Source: Citrus sinensis (Eukaryota > Streptophyta > Magnoliopsida > Sapindales > Rutaceae). Taken from it: 64,000 nt of DNA. The first letter of the stretch is position 1. Every line of letters begins with the position of its first letter. The notes under the pieces were generated by a model. It did no database searches, was not told where the DNA came from, and was given only the letters and a program-made list of their open reading frames with translations. Made by a program: the position numbers and the translations under genes. Positions 25,367 to 37,377 of the stretch are shown here, piece by piece. The stretch is from NCBI RefSeq assembly GCF_022201045.2, contig NC_068560.1, forward strand, positions 37,287,001 through 37,351,000. Direction: 5' to 3'.

Positions 25367-28300
25367 ATGGCGGAGCTAGAGGCCGAGAAGATGGTGGAAG
25401 AAGAGACTGGGAAGGAGAAGGGAGGAGAGCTGTTGTTTTGCGGATCCACGTGTTGGGATGCTGTTGGTCGACGCAAAGGTGCTCTTGATGGCAACTTGGT
25501 TTCTCCCACTCGCCTCCGCCCCCTCGTAGGAGTCGACATCCGCTTCGTTGCCGCCGGTTGCGGTTAGTACAATCAATTACTTTTTTAATAATGTAAAATG
25601 AATTATTTCAAGAGAATCGTCTTTTTGGTTATTCATTTATTTGTTTATACTTTTATTATTATTTTATTATTTTTAATTTTCATGCTATATTGCTATGGGT
25701 GATGCAGTGTCGTGCCATTGTGTGGCAGTAGACGTTGAAGGGCGATGCTATACTTGGGGACGCAATGAGGTTTGATTTAGCTTCGTTTGGATGTAAGTAT
25801 GTGTATTAATCTATTTTGCTCCGTCTATCTCTACCAATGAAGCTTGTGTACATCTTTGCAGAGGGGGCAATTGGGTCATGGAGATAAAATTCAGCGTGAT
25901 AGGCCGACAATTGTTTCTGAACTTTCCAAGTAAGCTGCCACTTTGTTACTGGGATAAACTTTTGTTTGTATGGCTTCTATTTATTAGAAATGCTATTGTT
26001 GACGATGATTGTAAGGAAGATTTGAGCGGAAAGATATATCTTTTTCCTTAATTGTATCTGCATCTTTCTGTTAGTTGATCATTCTGAGATGTAATTTTGT
26101 GCATAGAACTCTCGGCTTAGTGAATTAACAGCTAGTTCTTTGTGATGCTTCGGTTTTCTTAAGGTACAAAATTAAAAAGGCTGGAGCAGGGAGGAGTCAT
26201 ACTGTGGTGGTTACTGAAGATGGTAATTCTTTAGCCTTTGGTTGGAATAAGCATGGGCAGCTGGGTTCAGGCTCGATAAGAAATGGTAGGTTTGGTTTTG
26301 TGAAGTTCTTGTTTAATGAAATTTCATCATAAAAATAATAACTCTTGTTCTGGTTTTTTTATTAAATTTTGATCATTCTCTTAGAAGGACACATGCTTAG
26401 TGAGAACTTTAATATTTGATCTCTCTTGCCAAAGTGCTATAAATAAATTTTCACCCAAGTGTCAAGGCATTCTTGTCTTGTTTGGTGTTATAAATGATTT
26501 TGCAAAAGTGAAAAAGTTTCTCATATTTGTGATGGGCATCTATAGCATTGTGCATTCGTGATACAATTCAAATAATCTAGGTTTGTCTCATGTGAGCTTG
26601 GGTATGCCAATGTTGGAATGATTCATTAAGGGTTCCATTTATGTGGCTAATGGCCAACTGGTGTAATCTTCACGCTGGCTACATGGAGAGTCACTTTTGT
26701 ATGCTTTTATATACCTTAGAGGATACATTCTTTTTAAATAACAATGTTCTAGATTACTTTGCCCTCTTCCTGCTAGTTAGGTCTTGTTCATATTTGGTTT
26801 TCTCTATTTTTGTAGAAATTGAGCCATCTCCTGTTCGCTGTCTTGTGTCTGAAGTCACTGCTACTGCTTGTGGGGCTGACTTCACAGTTTGGTTATCTTC
26901 TGTTGAAGGAGCATCTATATTGTATGGTTTGTAGATTTCTTTTGGATCTGTTACTTGACTGTAGCTGATTTATCCCAGTGTTTTTCTATTTGATTGGATT
27001 CCAATGTTCTTATTTTGCTCCCTGATTTGCAAACATTTGGTGATTTGTAGGAATGCCGGCCTTCCCCAGTATGGTCAGCTTGGTCATGGAACTGACAATG
27101 AGGTCAGTTTGTAGAAGTTTTACTTTTACTTTTATTTTTTTCATGGTAGATTAATAATGGATTTTTGTTTCCTGGACCATTTGCAACATCTGTGGATGCT
27201 CAGAGACATGACACTTTATGTGTTTTTGCGGGTGTCTTTAATCTTGGATGGAAAGTTGGAGTAATCATCCTGCTTTAATGTTGTGGTTAGCAGGTTCTCT
27301 TTTGTCCGAAAACGTCAATCACTATTCATAGGCTATTTAGTAAATATAATCAAGATATGGAGTCTCTGAGGATTTTAGAGTGGTGGAAAACATGAGGTGT
27401 ATTAGAATTATGAATTATTTCTATTAGCGATCTGAATAAGTTCTCCTGTTTTAAGGTAGGTTTTGAAGTGGCTGCAGACAATCTGGCCTTTAGGTTTGGA
27501 ATTTTCTGGGCTACAACTACATCTTGATTAACCAATTTGAAGTGTGTTTGATGAAACTTGATTTTGCCATGGATCTTGACTTGAAACTATCTGTTCTTGT
27601 AGTATAATACTAAGGATAGCTCTGTGAAACTTGCGTACGAAGCCCAACCACGACCTAGAGCTATAGCTGCTCTTGCAGGAGAAACTATTGTGAAGGTTGC
27701 ATGTGGAACAAACCATACAGGTGGATGATAACACCTGCTTTCTTCTCTCTCTCTCTCTCTCTCTCTTTCTTCTTTTCCCACTAAAAAATTTTCACACTGT
27801 TATCTGTCTAATTTTCTAATTTGTTTCTGGCAGTGGCTGTGGATTCCAAAGGCTATGTTTACACGTAAGTTCTCTCCATGCTGATCATTTGTTTTTATCT
27901 TCCTTCAGATATCTGATATGTGCTGACAATTGACAATAACTTGTGCTGAAAAATGTGTAGGTGGGGCTTTGGTGGTTATGGAAGGTCAGTAGTTGCTATC
28001 TAACATTAGCCTCTTTGTTGCATTTTTTTCCCCTACTACCAAGGAACATTCATATTGTTCCTTGGTCGAACATTTGTAGGCTTGGACATAGAGAGCAGAA
28101 AGATGAGTGGGTTCCACGTCGTGTTGACGTCTTTCAGAGGAATAATGTTCTACCTCCTGAAGCAGTTATTTCAGCTGGTTCTGTTAACTCTTCATGTACT
28201 GCAGGTAATGTTTCTTTATGTGTTATATTGTAGCTAGCGTATTGAAACAATTTCAATTATATAGCAGCATTGTTTTTTTTTTTCTTTGCCTTTTTGTTTG

Positions 28301-31237
28301 TTTTCTGCTTCAAGGTGATGACATTGTAATGATTTAGCACCCTACCTGTAAAGTCAAGGCTCAATATTAAAATTATCCTGGTAACTGGTATGGGATGAGG
28401 AGCTCTTAAGCCAATGTGTTTCCTCTACGGTGTTGAATAGCAGGGTTCTGATACAGCATAATAGGCGAATGTGCTTGAGAATTAAGGGATGAAACTGGTT
28501 GTGTCAGTATAGAAAAATAGGCAAGCTATTCTAAGGTAGTATATATTTGCACCAATCTCTTTTTTGTCAAGAAAGCTGGATGATGAGTTCATTAATATAA
28601 CCAGCCTAGCACCAGAAAAGTATATGAATTCAGTATTTTAAAAGTAAAAACATTTTAGTAGCATTCTGTTAGACTTATTGAAATTAGCTACTTGGCTTGC
28701 CAGTTATACGCTCACCCATAGCTGTGATTATGCTTCAGTTTCATCCTATACGAAATGGCGATGTATTATGAGATGTAGTTAGCATCTCATGTCCTTAGTG
28801 TACCTTTTCTCTCTGCTAGTTGCTTCTCTTCAAAGTATCTCTGTCTGTGTCCTTTTTCTTGCTGCTTCTAGGCTCATGTGTCTTTGTGCCCTTGCAAAAA
28901 ATTTAAATTTGATTACTTTTCTTAATATCAAAGTACTAAAGAAAGTGGAGTTAAGCTTTTGAGTGAAGTGATAATTTTTCCGTATTTTGCTTTTATCCAG
29001 GTGGTGGACAGTTGTACATGTGGGGCAAACTTAAAAATAATGGTGATGACTGGATGTATCCTAAGCCTCTCATGGATTTGAGGTTCTACTCTGTTCCATA
29101 CTTTGAATTGATCCAATCTCATATCTAGAATCCTATTAAATCAAACCTACAATCATATTTGCTTTAGTTTTATCTACTTGAGAAATTTCTACATTTAAGT
29201 GGTTCTTGTGTATGTGTACAGATCTTTAATCTGTTTAGCTTACATCAATTATTTTTGCTTCTGGGATTTTGAGGAATCAGTTTTGAAATGAACCGCCACT
29301 CATTTTCCATCTTTTGTCTGCATAGAGAGATCTCTACATGTAGATGTGGAACCTAGTCGGTATTTGCAGGACTTCAGAGTGAAATTTTTACTTGTATCAT
29401 GTTAAGCTGGAGGCGCTGAATCTGATTTATTGAAGGTTGCTTTGTTTGTGAATTGAATGCTTTAGTAAAATTATTGTAACTCACACTATTTTCAGTTAAA
29501 TAAATCTTATAATAATTTAAGGAATCTCAAATATTGTGTTTATTAACTCCTTTGGCGATGAGTTGAGTTGTCTATCATATTGACTGAGATTGATATTGCT
29601 TGTGCACCTTGTTATGATACTTGGTGTGCCTGCTTGAAACTAGTCTGCCTCTTGCTTACACTGATACCGTTTTCTGTTTTTTCAAGTGGATGGAATTTAC
29701 GTTGCATGGATTCAGGCAATATGCATCATTTTGTCGGAGCTGATTCCTCTTGCATAAGTTGGGGTCATGCTCAATATGGAGAGTTGGGATATGGTCCTTA
29801 TGGGCAGAAGTATGAAACCTTATCAGTATAGTAATGGTTTTATTACTTTGAAGCCTTATCCTTTATTCTCTTCAATCTTCAATTTGGTGTGATTCTGTTT
29901 TTCAGGTCTTCTGCAATGCCTAAAAAGGTAGATATTCTTGAGGGCTTGCATGTTATCAGGTGGGTACTTATTGACTTCTTTTATGATATTGACACTGAAA
30001 TTAGCATTCTTAAAAAAATCTTTATATGTATCTGTATGTCAATTTTAATTTCTTTTGTGATATTGGTGTGATTATTTTTTTTTCTTTTTTTTTTTGGTTG
30101 CAGTGTTGCTTGTGGTTATGGCCATTCCTTGGTTATAGTTGATAGAACAAATGTTGGTGAACGACTTGATCAGGTAATTCTTTGAGATTCTTTGTCTGTG
30201 CTTTACCATAAACACTTGTTTACTCTTTATCTTATCGTACCCAAGCCTAGAACAAAATTTGCTAGAAGATTTTGTTACATGTTGGCTTTCTTAAGTATAA
30301 TGGAAGTGTTAAAAGTGGTTTATCCTATGTAAAGAATATGCTCAAAGACCTAGAGATTGAAAGTGCCTTCTATTTATACAGTTCACACAATTTTTTGAGT
30401 AATAAAATTTCCTTATGGATGAACCAATTTAGGCTTGGCAGTTTGGATAGTTTTATTATTGGCCAGTTCTACGCATTTTTCATTTTCTTAGTTGAAACTC
30501 TCTAGTAGTTTAACTAGATACTATTGATTCTGTCAAGAGAATACCAACATACTGATAGGGGATTCTGTTTGTCGTGACCGGTTGTTTGCTTAATGCAATG
30601 CCAAATTATTCTGTTGGAGATGGATCTGGATTGATATTTTTGTTAGCTGCTGCTTAGTGTTGTTTATCTCGTCACTTTTATGTGGGAGGCTGCCTCTAAT
30701 ATGTGATCCTTTCGACAGCTTGATGTTTACGATGGCAAAGCTTCCAGTCAAGGTAAGTTGATGTAAAAGGCTCTAGTTATTTATGACTGGTCTGGTCCAT
30801 AGGCCACTGTAGTAAGAACTCTTGGCGGTATGTTGTGGTATCCTGAATTTGTGGAATGACTAATTTTGGAAATTACTCATGCAGACAATGAGGAAATTGA
30901 TAGAAACTCTACAGTGCCCCCAAAAAAAGGTGCTGCTAAAGTTTCTAATAACTCCAAGAAGAGGAAGAAATCCAAAGATTCATCAGAGGAAGAGGAAGAG
31001 GAAGAGAACAGTGATTATGAAAGTGACGACAGTGAAGAACAGGCAAATGGGCAGTCAGAGAGGAAGAAACAGGCTGGTGGAAAGGCCTCTGGTAGAGGTC
31101 GTGGTAAAGCTGCTAATAAGTTATCAGGTGATGGAAAAGGCACGGGGCGTGGCCGTGGTCGCCCTACTTCAACGAATAAAAGTTCACAGTCTGTCCAAGG
31201 GAAAACTGGTAAAAGAGGACGGCCCCGTAAGTCATAG
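25367..31237 (+). CDS. RCC1-repeat protein (RCC2-like) with acidic and AT-hook tail
   Basis: Sixteen exons, 25367-25562, 25708-25769, 25862-25929, 26164-26285, 26816-26921, 27051-27102, 27603-27720, 27834-27864, 27961-27984, 28080-28204, 29001-29082, 29687-29809, 29906-29959, 30104-30173, 30719-30752 and 30885-31237, join in frame to 539 aa. Residues about 20-400 form a beta-propeller of RCC1 repeats with repeated YTWGRNERGQLGHGD-like and ACGxxHT motifs. The opening LLFCGSTCWDAVGRR and the WGFGGYGRLGHREQKDE stretch match animal RCC2 rather than UVR8. Residues 423-539 add a Lys-rich NLS, a Ser/Glu run, and GRGRGK, RGRGRPTS and KRGRPRKS (AT-hook-like), so DNA or chromatin contact is likely. Exon 9 is a 24-nt micro-exon. 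Arabidopsis At1g19880 is the probable counterpart by neighbours (memory). The exact biochemical role is unknown. Confidence 0.92.
27745..27766 (+). repeat. (CT)11 microsatellite in an intron
   Basis: An uninterrupted CT run shortly after the donor of the intron following exon 7 of the RCC2-like gene. It should be length-polymorphic. Confidence 0.9.
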
Positions 31238-32652
31238 CCCATTTACTTCCGCTTCAAATCAGAAATTTTGTTGTGTGTGTAGAGAAGTGTATCTTATTCT
31301 ACATTAGCCCGGTTTATTTGCATTATTTTGTCATCAATTGTCTTTTTTTGACACGTTCAAACACTCAGCTCTCAGCACTTTGCTGTGCTTGATTAAATCA
31401 GTCATTCTGGACTACAAAGTTATTTATTTCGAGGTCATGGAGAAGTGAGAAATTTTTTTCTAGAGTGGCAGCGTCTTTTACTAATGGGGTAGAAATTTTG
31501 CTGTGCCATATAGTAAATTTATTTTGGCAGGGCTAAATATCTCCCTTACAAATACCGTGGAAATTTACCAATGGAATTGGTTCGAGTCCAAGCATTAATT
31601 CCCCAACCCTCAGCGCCGCGCCCAATTTTTGACTTTGAGTTGGGTTAGCGGTCTCTCCCAGTAACCTGTGCGGAGCAGGTGTGCCCTTATAATATTCAAT
31701 ACATAATCTATTCACAAAGGCTGGTAGTTTATCGTCACTTGATACGAAATCGCGACTGACATGACAAGTCAAGTGACTTAAATAGGGCAGTTTGATTGCT
31801 GACTACAAATTGAAAATGAAGTAGGAGAGATTTTAAAACACGAAAAGAAAAAAAAAATCATTAATGGTTTGGATAGAAACGACTCTGACTTTGATAGCAA
31901 ACCTCAAAGGTTGTCTAAGTCTACAGCTCAGGAACTGTTTGTATAAAGTGAATCTGTTTCTAGAGGTTTCCATTTGCATCGTTTCATTGACGTTGCATTT
32001 GAAAGATTGCCCAAAATACACGGCAGACTTCATTTGTTATATGACATTTTTCCACGATTGCTAATTTTGACCAAAATCTTGATAGCACAAAGGCTTCACC
32101 CTAACCTGTTATTTCTATTGGGAGATCGTGGTCTCCTCGTCAATTCATTAGTTATTTAATGGTGAAATCTATTTTCCGTGCTGTCAATAATCAGTAATAA
32201 TAATAATAATAAAAGTCAGCAGTTTAATTATTGCTCATTATCAATTAATGTCATGACAGTTTAATTCGCCTTAACTCATACATTGACAAACATGTTTTTT
32301 TTTTTTTGTTTTTTCTGTAAAAGATAAGATTGATAAATATTTGTGGCAAATGATTCTACCAAACATATTTGGGACAATTTCGAAAATAGCCCAACATTTA
32401 ATCTAATTTAACAAATTCAAATAAACATACTCATAATTTTCTATTTTTTATAGTCAAAACGGACCGAAAAATCCAACCTCTTCGCACATATTTATCCATT
32501 AACATATGCAATGCACATTTTTTCATTCCATCTTTCGTTTCATCATCTTCATCAAACTTTCTAAAGAAAAAAAAATTAAAAGAGCTTTTTGGTTCATGAT
32601 TTGGTGTGTAATTTGATTAATGGGTTAGTTGTGGTTAATTAAAGATAAAGAA
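31238..32652. other. 3' UTR and spacer
   Basis: Likely 3' UTR of the RCC2-like gene to about 31400, then non-coding DNA. A stretch at about 31530-31780 is less AT-rich and contains a GGTTCGAGTCC box B-like motif, but no box A or target duplication was found, so no SINE is called. An ATA/AAT tract lies near 32193-32210. Confidence 0.4.
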
Positions 32653-33024
32653 ACATCGCTAAAAGACTCTTCAAATAAGATTTTATTACTTATTTGAAGA
32701 GTCATATCATCATTTAAGGCTCCAAAAGACACTCTAATTAAATTTTTTTAAATAAAAAATGATCATCTCTCTTTAAATTTGGAGAGTTTCTTTCTCCTTC
32801 TTCAATTTATATTTTATTAATTTTTGTTGGAGAAAGAGAGAGAGGTGTTTTAATTACTATTGACTTTTCCATTAAAAAAATAATTATTTAATTAAAATAA
32901 TATTAACTCATTTTCATTTGAAAATTCTTTTGGAGAATAATATATTTTTTCACTCTTATACTTGCCACATAAGTAAACAAATAAATATTTGAAGAGTAAA
33001 ATTTATAAAGTCTTTTAGAGATGC
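32653..33024. mobile_element. MITE with CATCxCTAAAAGAC ends, about 370 bp
   Basis: The left end CATCGCTAAAAGACTCTTC and the right end, reverse-complemented, GCATCTCTAAAAGACTTT form inverted repeats of the GAGCATCTC type common in plant MITEs. The target duplication is not clear. Just inside the left end is a perfect 15-bp hairpin (32665-32679 with 32689-32703). AT-rich and non-coding. Confidence 0.6.
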
Positions 33025-33672
33025 TCTTATACCACTTAGTTGATACTTTGACAAAGTCAAAGATTCTAATAAAATAATTATTGATGATAACAACAAAGCA
33101 GACACAATCAAAATTAAAATGGAAGAAAGTTAAAGCCTTTGATCTGATCTATAAGAAATTTCTTCGAGTAGCTTAGCTCATTTCAGAATCTTATGAAATG
33201 ATATCGGATTTATAAATAATATGGCCCATCATTTCGGGTGGGGGGAGTAGGTCTTGCTTCGTATTTGTTAATTCATTTCGGGTTTACACGACTTCAGGCA
33301 GACCAAGCAGCAATCAAAGCTACGCTTAGCATGTGCGTGTCAATCGGGTATCACAATATAATATAATCTTACAAATGGTGGATAAAGTATTCGCAAAAAG
33401 ATTAGCATCCTTTGTTCATGCGTTAAACAAAGCAACGTACGTCAAAGTAAATTTAATGTGTTATTAATTAGGGAATAGTAGTAGTAATTTACGTAGCTAA
33501 AAATATATATATTTTAATTATCTTATTTTTTCTTAACTACAAATAATACTTACAAGTTTATATTCTTATTGATGTGATAAATACATGACTTCATACGAAT
33601 TACTATGTGACAATAAAATGATAAATAATCAATCTATACTTGACAATTTATTATGAAGTCAATTTTTTTTTT

Positions 33673-33808
33673 TTCAAAATACACAAGAACATTTCTGTAT
33701 TAAGAAGCATATTAATTGATATTGCTAGCTTATTTTTTATTTTTTTATTTCAAAATACATAAGAACATTTCTGTATTAAGAAGCATATTAATTGATATTG
33801 CCAGCTTA
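33673..33808 (+). repeat. 76-bp tandem repeat, nearly two copies
   Basis: TTCAAAATACA(C/T)AAGAAC starts at 33673 and again at 33749. The copies are nearly identical through CAGCTTAT. It lies just beyond the 3' end of the P450 gene. Confidence 0.85.
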
Positions 33809-33947
33809 TCACTCTGATAGACATGATCAACAACAAGACAAAGGAAACATTAGAAGCCATGCGATGGCACAATCGAGAGAGACGTACATGCAATCCCTTT
33901 TATTGACATCAAACACTTAATTATTCGATCGATATGCATGCGTTTGC

Positions 33948-35724
33948 CTATTCGTGGTAGTGGTACCTAGGCACGAGACAAAGCGGATTCTTCTTGTGCA
34001 CCGCAAGTCCTGGGAGAGCATCAAAGTCTAGATCATCGTTGTGCATACCAAATGGCATTTCCCAATCAAATTTGTAAAGAAGATTAGCAAGAGCAAGGTC
34101 CACAGTGGCGATTCCCATTTGTATACCAGGACAAATTCTTCGGCCAGCACCAAAGGGTATTAACTCAAAGTGTTGTCCTTTAAAGTCAATAGGGCTGTCA
34201 ATGAATCTCTCAGGGTAAAACTCATTTGGATTCTCCCAAGTTTCAGGATCCCTTCCTATAGCCCATGCATTTACGAAAACACGCGTCTTCTGTGGAATTT
34301 CATACCTGTCTATCTTGCATTTCTCCGTTGTTTCTCTTGGGATTAGCAACGGAGCTACCGGTTGCATTCTCAAAGTCTCCTTCACTACAGCTCTGAGATA
34401 CGATAATTTTTCAACATCGTCTTCGTCTACAAAATCTTTGTTTCTGATTAATGATCTAATTTCTTCTTGAACTTTCTTCATTACTCTACAGTTCTTCATA
34501 AGATAAGTCAGGGCCCAAATCAGGGTTGCTGCACTCGTATCTGTGCCAGCAATTAAAACATCCTGCAATAAAAATAAATGATATATTAGTAAACAATAAT
34601 TTTTTTTAGTAAGTTAAAATAAGGGGTAAACTTATAAAATAAGAAAAAACACGTATTTTAATATAGTGTATCATGTATTATAGTATATTGAAATTTGCGA
34701 TTTTCTATCTTTTTAGCTTATCCCTCACTCTCGCAGTCTCGCTATATTAAAATAAGAAAGAGATCCCTTACTAATTAACCACTCTCTCTATATATAACTA
34801 TATATATTGGTTGTGGAATTTAACCATGAGTACAGCTTTGATGTGATCCCAAGTAAGATCAACTTTCGATCCACCTTGCTTCCATAGTTGAAGTAAAACG
34901 TCAACTATATCCTCTTGCTCTGTTTTGATTCTTGCTGGATCCATATGTTCTTCGATGAGTTCTTGGTGGAATGCGTCAAATTCTTTGAAGGTTCTTTCCA
35001 GCCGACGAATCATTCCTGTGATATTATCAACCCAGCCCATGGAAGGAAAATAATCTGCGAAAAAAAAGCCTACAATCAAGGACTGAGTTTCTGCAAGTAG
35101 AGCACCAAACCTGCTTCTTTCACTTATTCCCTGGTCTTCGACTTCATAACTCTTGCCAAAACCAATTCTACAGGTAATAGAGCTGGTAAGAGACTTCATT
35201 AGCTCACTTAAGTTGACAGGTTTCGAAGCAACAGCTGATCTTGATACCTTTTCAATCAGAATGGATACTTCACCTTCTCTAATGGGTCGAAAACTCTGCA
35301 CTCTATTAGAGTTGAAGAGATGAACGACACATATTTTCCTTATCTCCCGCCAGTAAGCGTTATATGGTGCAAACGCCACATCTAAGCCGTTGTAAGATAC
35401 CTTTTGCTGGCTAACCAAAGCAGGCCTACCGCAAAATTGAAGATCATGAGTTTTCAATACCTCTTCGGCCATCTTTGCTGAGGAAACAACCAGGATTGGT
35501 ACCGAACCCAGACGCAAGGACACCATGGGGCCATATTGTTTAGAGAGTCTCCAAAAATAATTTTGTGGGTTTGAGTAATCAAATTGATGCAAGTTGCCTA
35601 TGAAGGGAAGACCCCGAGGCCCAGGTGGCAAAGCAATGCTTTTGATTGTTTTGTATCTTTGGACGTGGAGAATTATCGGGATCAGGAAGATAGGCACCAG
35701 TAAAAGGATCATTGGCAAAGCCAT
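33948..35724 (-). CDS. Cytochrome P450, CYP71 clan (CYP83/CYP71-like)
   Basis: ER-bound haem monooxygenase of specialised metabolism. Exon 1 (35724-34825, 300 aa) and exon 2 (34562-33948, 204 aa) with one phase-0 intron at the usual A-type position give 504 aa, normal family length. Residues 1-21 form the membrane anchor, followed by the proline hinge LPPGPRGLP (32-40). The I-helix has AGTDTS (305-310), the K-helix ExxR is E362-R365, PERF lies at 417-420, and the haem loop FGAGRRICPG is 437-446 with Cys444. All key residues are present, so it is probably active. The sequence around the haem loop and the end resemble CYP83 and related CYP71 members, but the substrate cannot be told. A damaged relative lies 1.1 kb upstream, so this is a small local duplicate group. 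Confidence 0.95.
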
Positions 35725-36039
35725 TATGTTGTAATTGTTTGAGCAATCGTAAGCAACAGCGTTGTGTCTACGATAGAATATATAGTTCCTTGAGGCAAAA
35801 ATTGGTCAAGAAAAGGGGTCCATGATGGGTGAGTGTGTAGTCTTTAGTGCTGGCGAAGATATGGACTCATTCGCATGCTTGGTTTTTCAACCGCCGTAAA
35901 ATTGCCGGCATAGCATTTGACTTCTAATCGTAAGCCTTGCGGAAGAGAGTCCGATCAATATCATAAGCATATGGTGCTCGAAGGGCATCCAAAGTAGATT
36001 CTATTTGACACGAATTTGTTTATCAAATTGGATCCATAA
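35725..36039. other. P450 promoter region
   Basis: Upstream flank of the minus-strand P450. No gene was recognised. Confidence 0.4.
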
Positions 36040-36545
36040 GAGGTGGTATTAGCAGAAGAGCTCAACCAAGAGCCCACAAGCCCAGAATCCACAGTCAATC
36101 AGCCCATGGATGAAGTTCACCATGAACCAGTGCAAGATAATCCACGGCCCAAACGAAAAAAGAAACTTCCAGACTGGTTAAGAGACTACGTCGTTTAGGA
36201 TGATTCATGAAAGTGCTTTGCTTGGCTGCGTTTATTTCGGATTCCTTTTTGTTGTTTTCGGTTGCGTTGTCAAAATTAGTTATTTTCAATTTCTGTTATA
36301 TACTGCTGAGCTTTGTTGTTTTTGGAGAGCATGAAATGAATGAACAATTTTCTTTCTCTCTCTGACTCTTCCTTCTCATTCTCAAATCTCTGAGATCCCT
36401 TCTCTGGAGCAAACACTCGCTCGAAGTAGTGGTAGTTTCGATATTGCTCTCGGTTTCACGAATTAAGAGCGTATCACTATTACTGCTAAAGTTCATTGGG
36501 AGCCATGGCCAATGTCCATTATGTGTGTTCAAAATTTTTGGATTC
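36040..36545 (+). mobile_element. Decayed Ty1/copia-type LTR retrotransposon fragment (fossil)
   Basis: A short piece resembling the segment between integrase and reverse transcriptase of copia polyproteins (PKRKKKLPDWLRDYV) is followed by LTR-like DNA, a degenerate primer-binding-site-like motif near 36500 and a gag-like start. The order is rearranged and most of the element is absent. It is broken and old, and its boundaries are approximate. Confidence 0.42.
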
Positions 36546-36793
36546 ATTGTTGTGAACTCGATTATCTAAGAGCTGATGAGTACTGCGGATTCACTAATAT
36601 TCCATCCTTTGCGTAATTTTACAAGATTGCCCAAAGGGTCCTATCTATAGGCTATTTCGGAAATAATCCTTTACAACCAACCCTCCTTGTAATATTAATT
36701 AGATATTTTGGTTGTGCTCAAATTGAGAAACTTATTCATTCCTGTGCCTTTTCCTTTATTATCATTTAGGGTGTGTTCCTTGCCATAAGGCTA

Positions 36794-37197
36794 AGAGCAT
36801 CCTTCTTGTGCACGGTAACACGAGGTAAAACATTTAAAACCCAAGTCTTTATTTTTCGTTCCACCTGGCACTTCCTAATCAAACTTACAAAGAAGATTAA
36901 CAAGTGCAAGTTCTACATTGCTAGTCCCATATATATTATATTGAAGGTCTCTCGTGATCTCTTTGGCCAGTTTTGCTGAGGAAAATATTGGGGTTGCCAC
37001 GAAATTAACTGAGACCCAAGGGCATCACTCTTGACTCGTGAGGTCACCATGCATATTGTTTGGAGAGATTCCAGAGATAACGTTGAGGGTTTGAGTTATC
37101 AAATTGAAGGGAAAACACTTTACACTTCTGCTTGTTTTGTGCTTGTTGAGGTAAAACAAGATAAGAATAAGAATAGTGATTGAGAAGGATGATCGCA
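36794..37197 (-). pseudogene. Internally deleted cytochrome P450 relic
   Basis: The plus-strand order shows matches to the 3' end of the neighbouring P450 (VHKKD- and LLxKFDW-like regions, about 36794-36930). It then jumps directly to the 5' part (AEE to WRLSKQYGP to FDYSNPQ-like, about 36960-37110) and a degenerate membrane anchor (to about 37197). About 390 codons between them, including the I-helix, ExxR and haem loop, are missing. Stops and shifts are scattered. The residue string FDNSNPQRYLWNLSKQY matches FDYSNPQNYFWRLSKQY of the intact gene. It is a dead tandem duplicate. Confidence 0.82.
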
Positions 37198-37377
37198 AGC
37201 AAATAAGCCGTATAAATGTTTGTATACAATTTAGAGAGCCTCCATTTAATTATTTTTATTGTGAAGTACGTAGTTATTTCTTAAACAGATAGAAAAAAAA
37301 AAAAAGAAGAAAGAAAGATGAAATATGCCATGCCATGCCATCAACGTTGAATAAAGTGCAACATAGATAAAATCATC

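Noticed and set aside
25207-25576. Antisense frames opposite the first RCC2-like exon
   Set aside because: No family resemblance. The plus-strand exon has a clear splice site and homology.
31530-31780. GGTTCGAGTCC box B-like motif suggesting a SINE
   Set aside because: No box A at the right distance, no tail and no target duplication.
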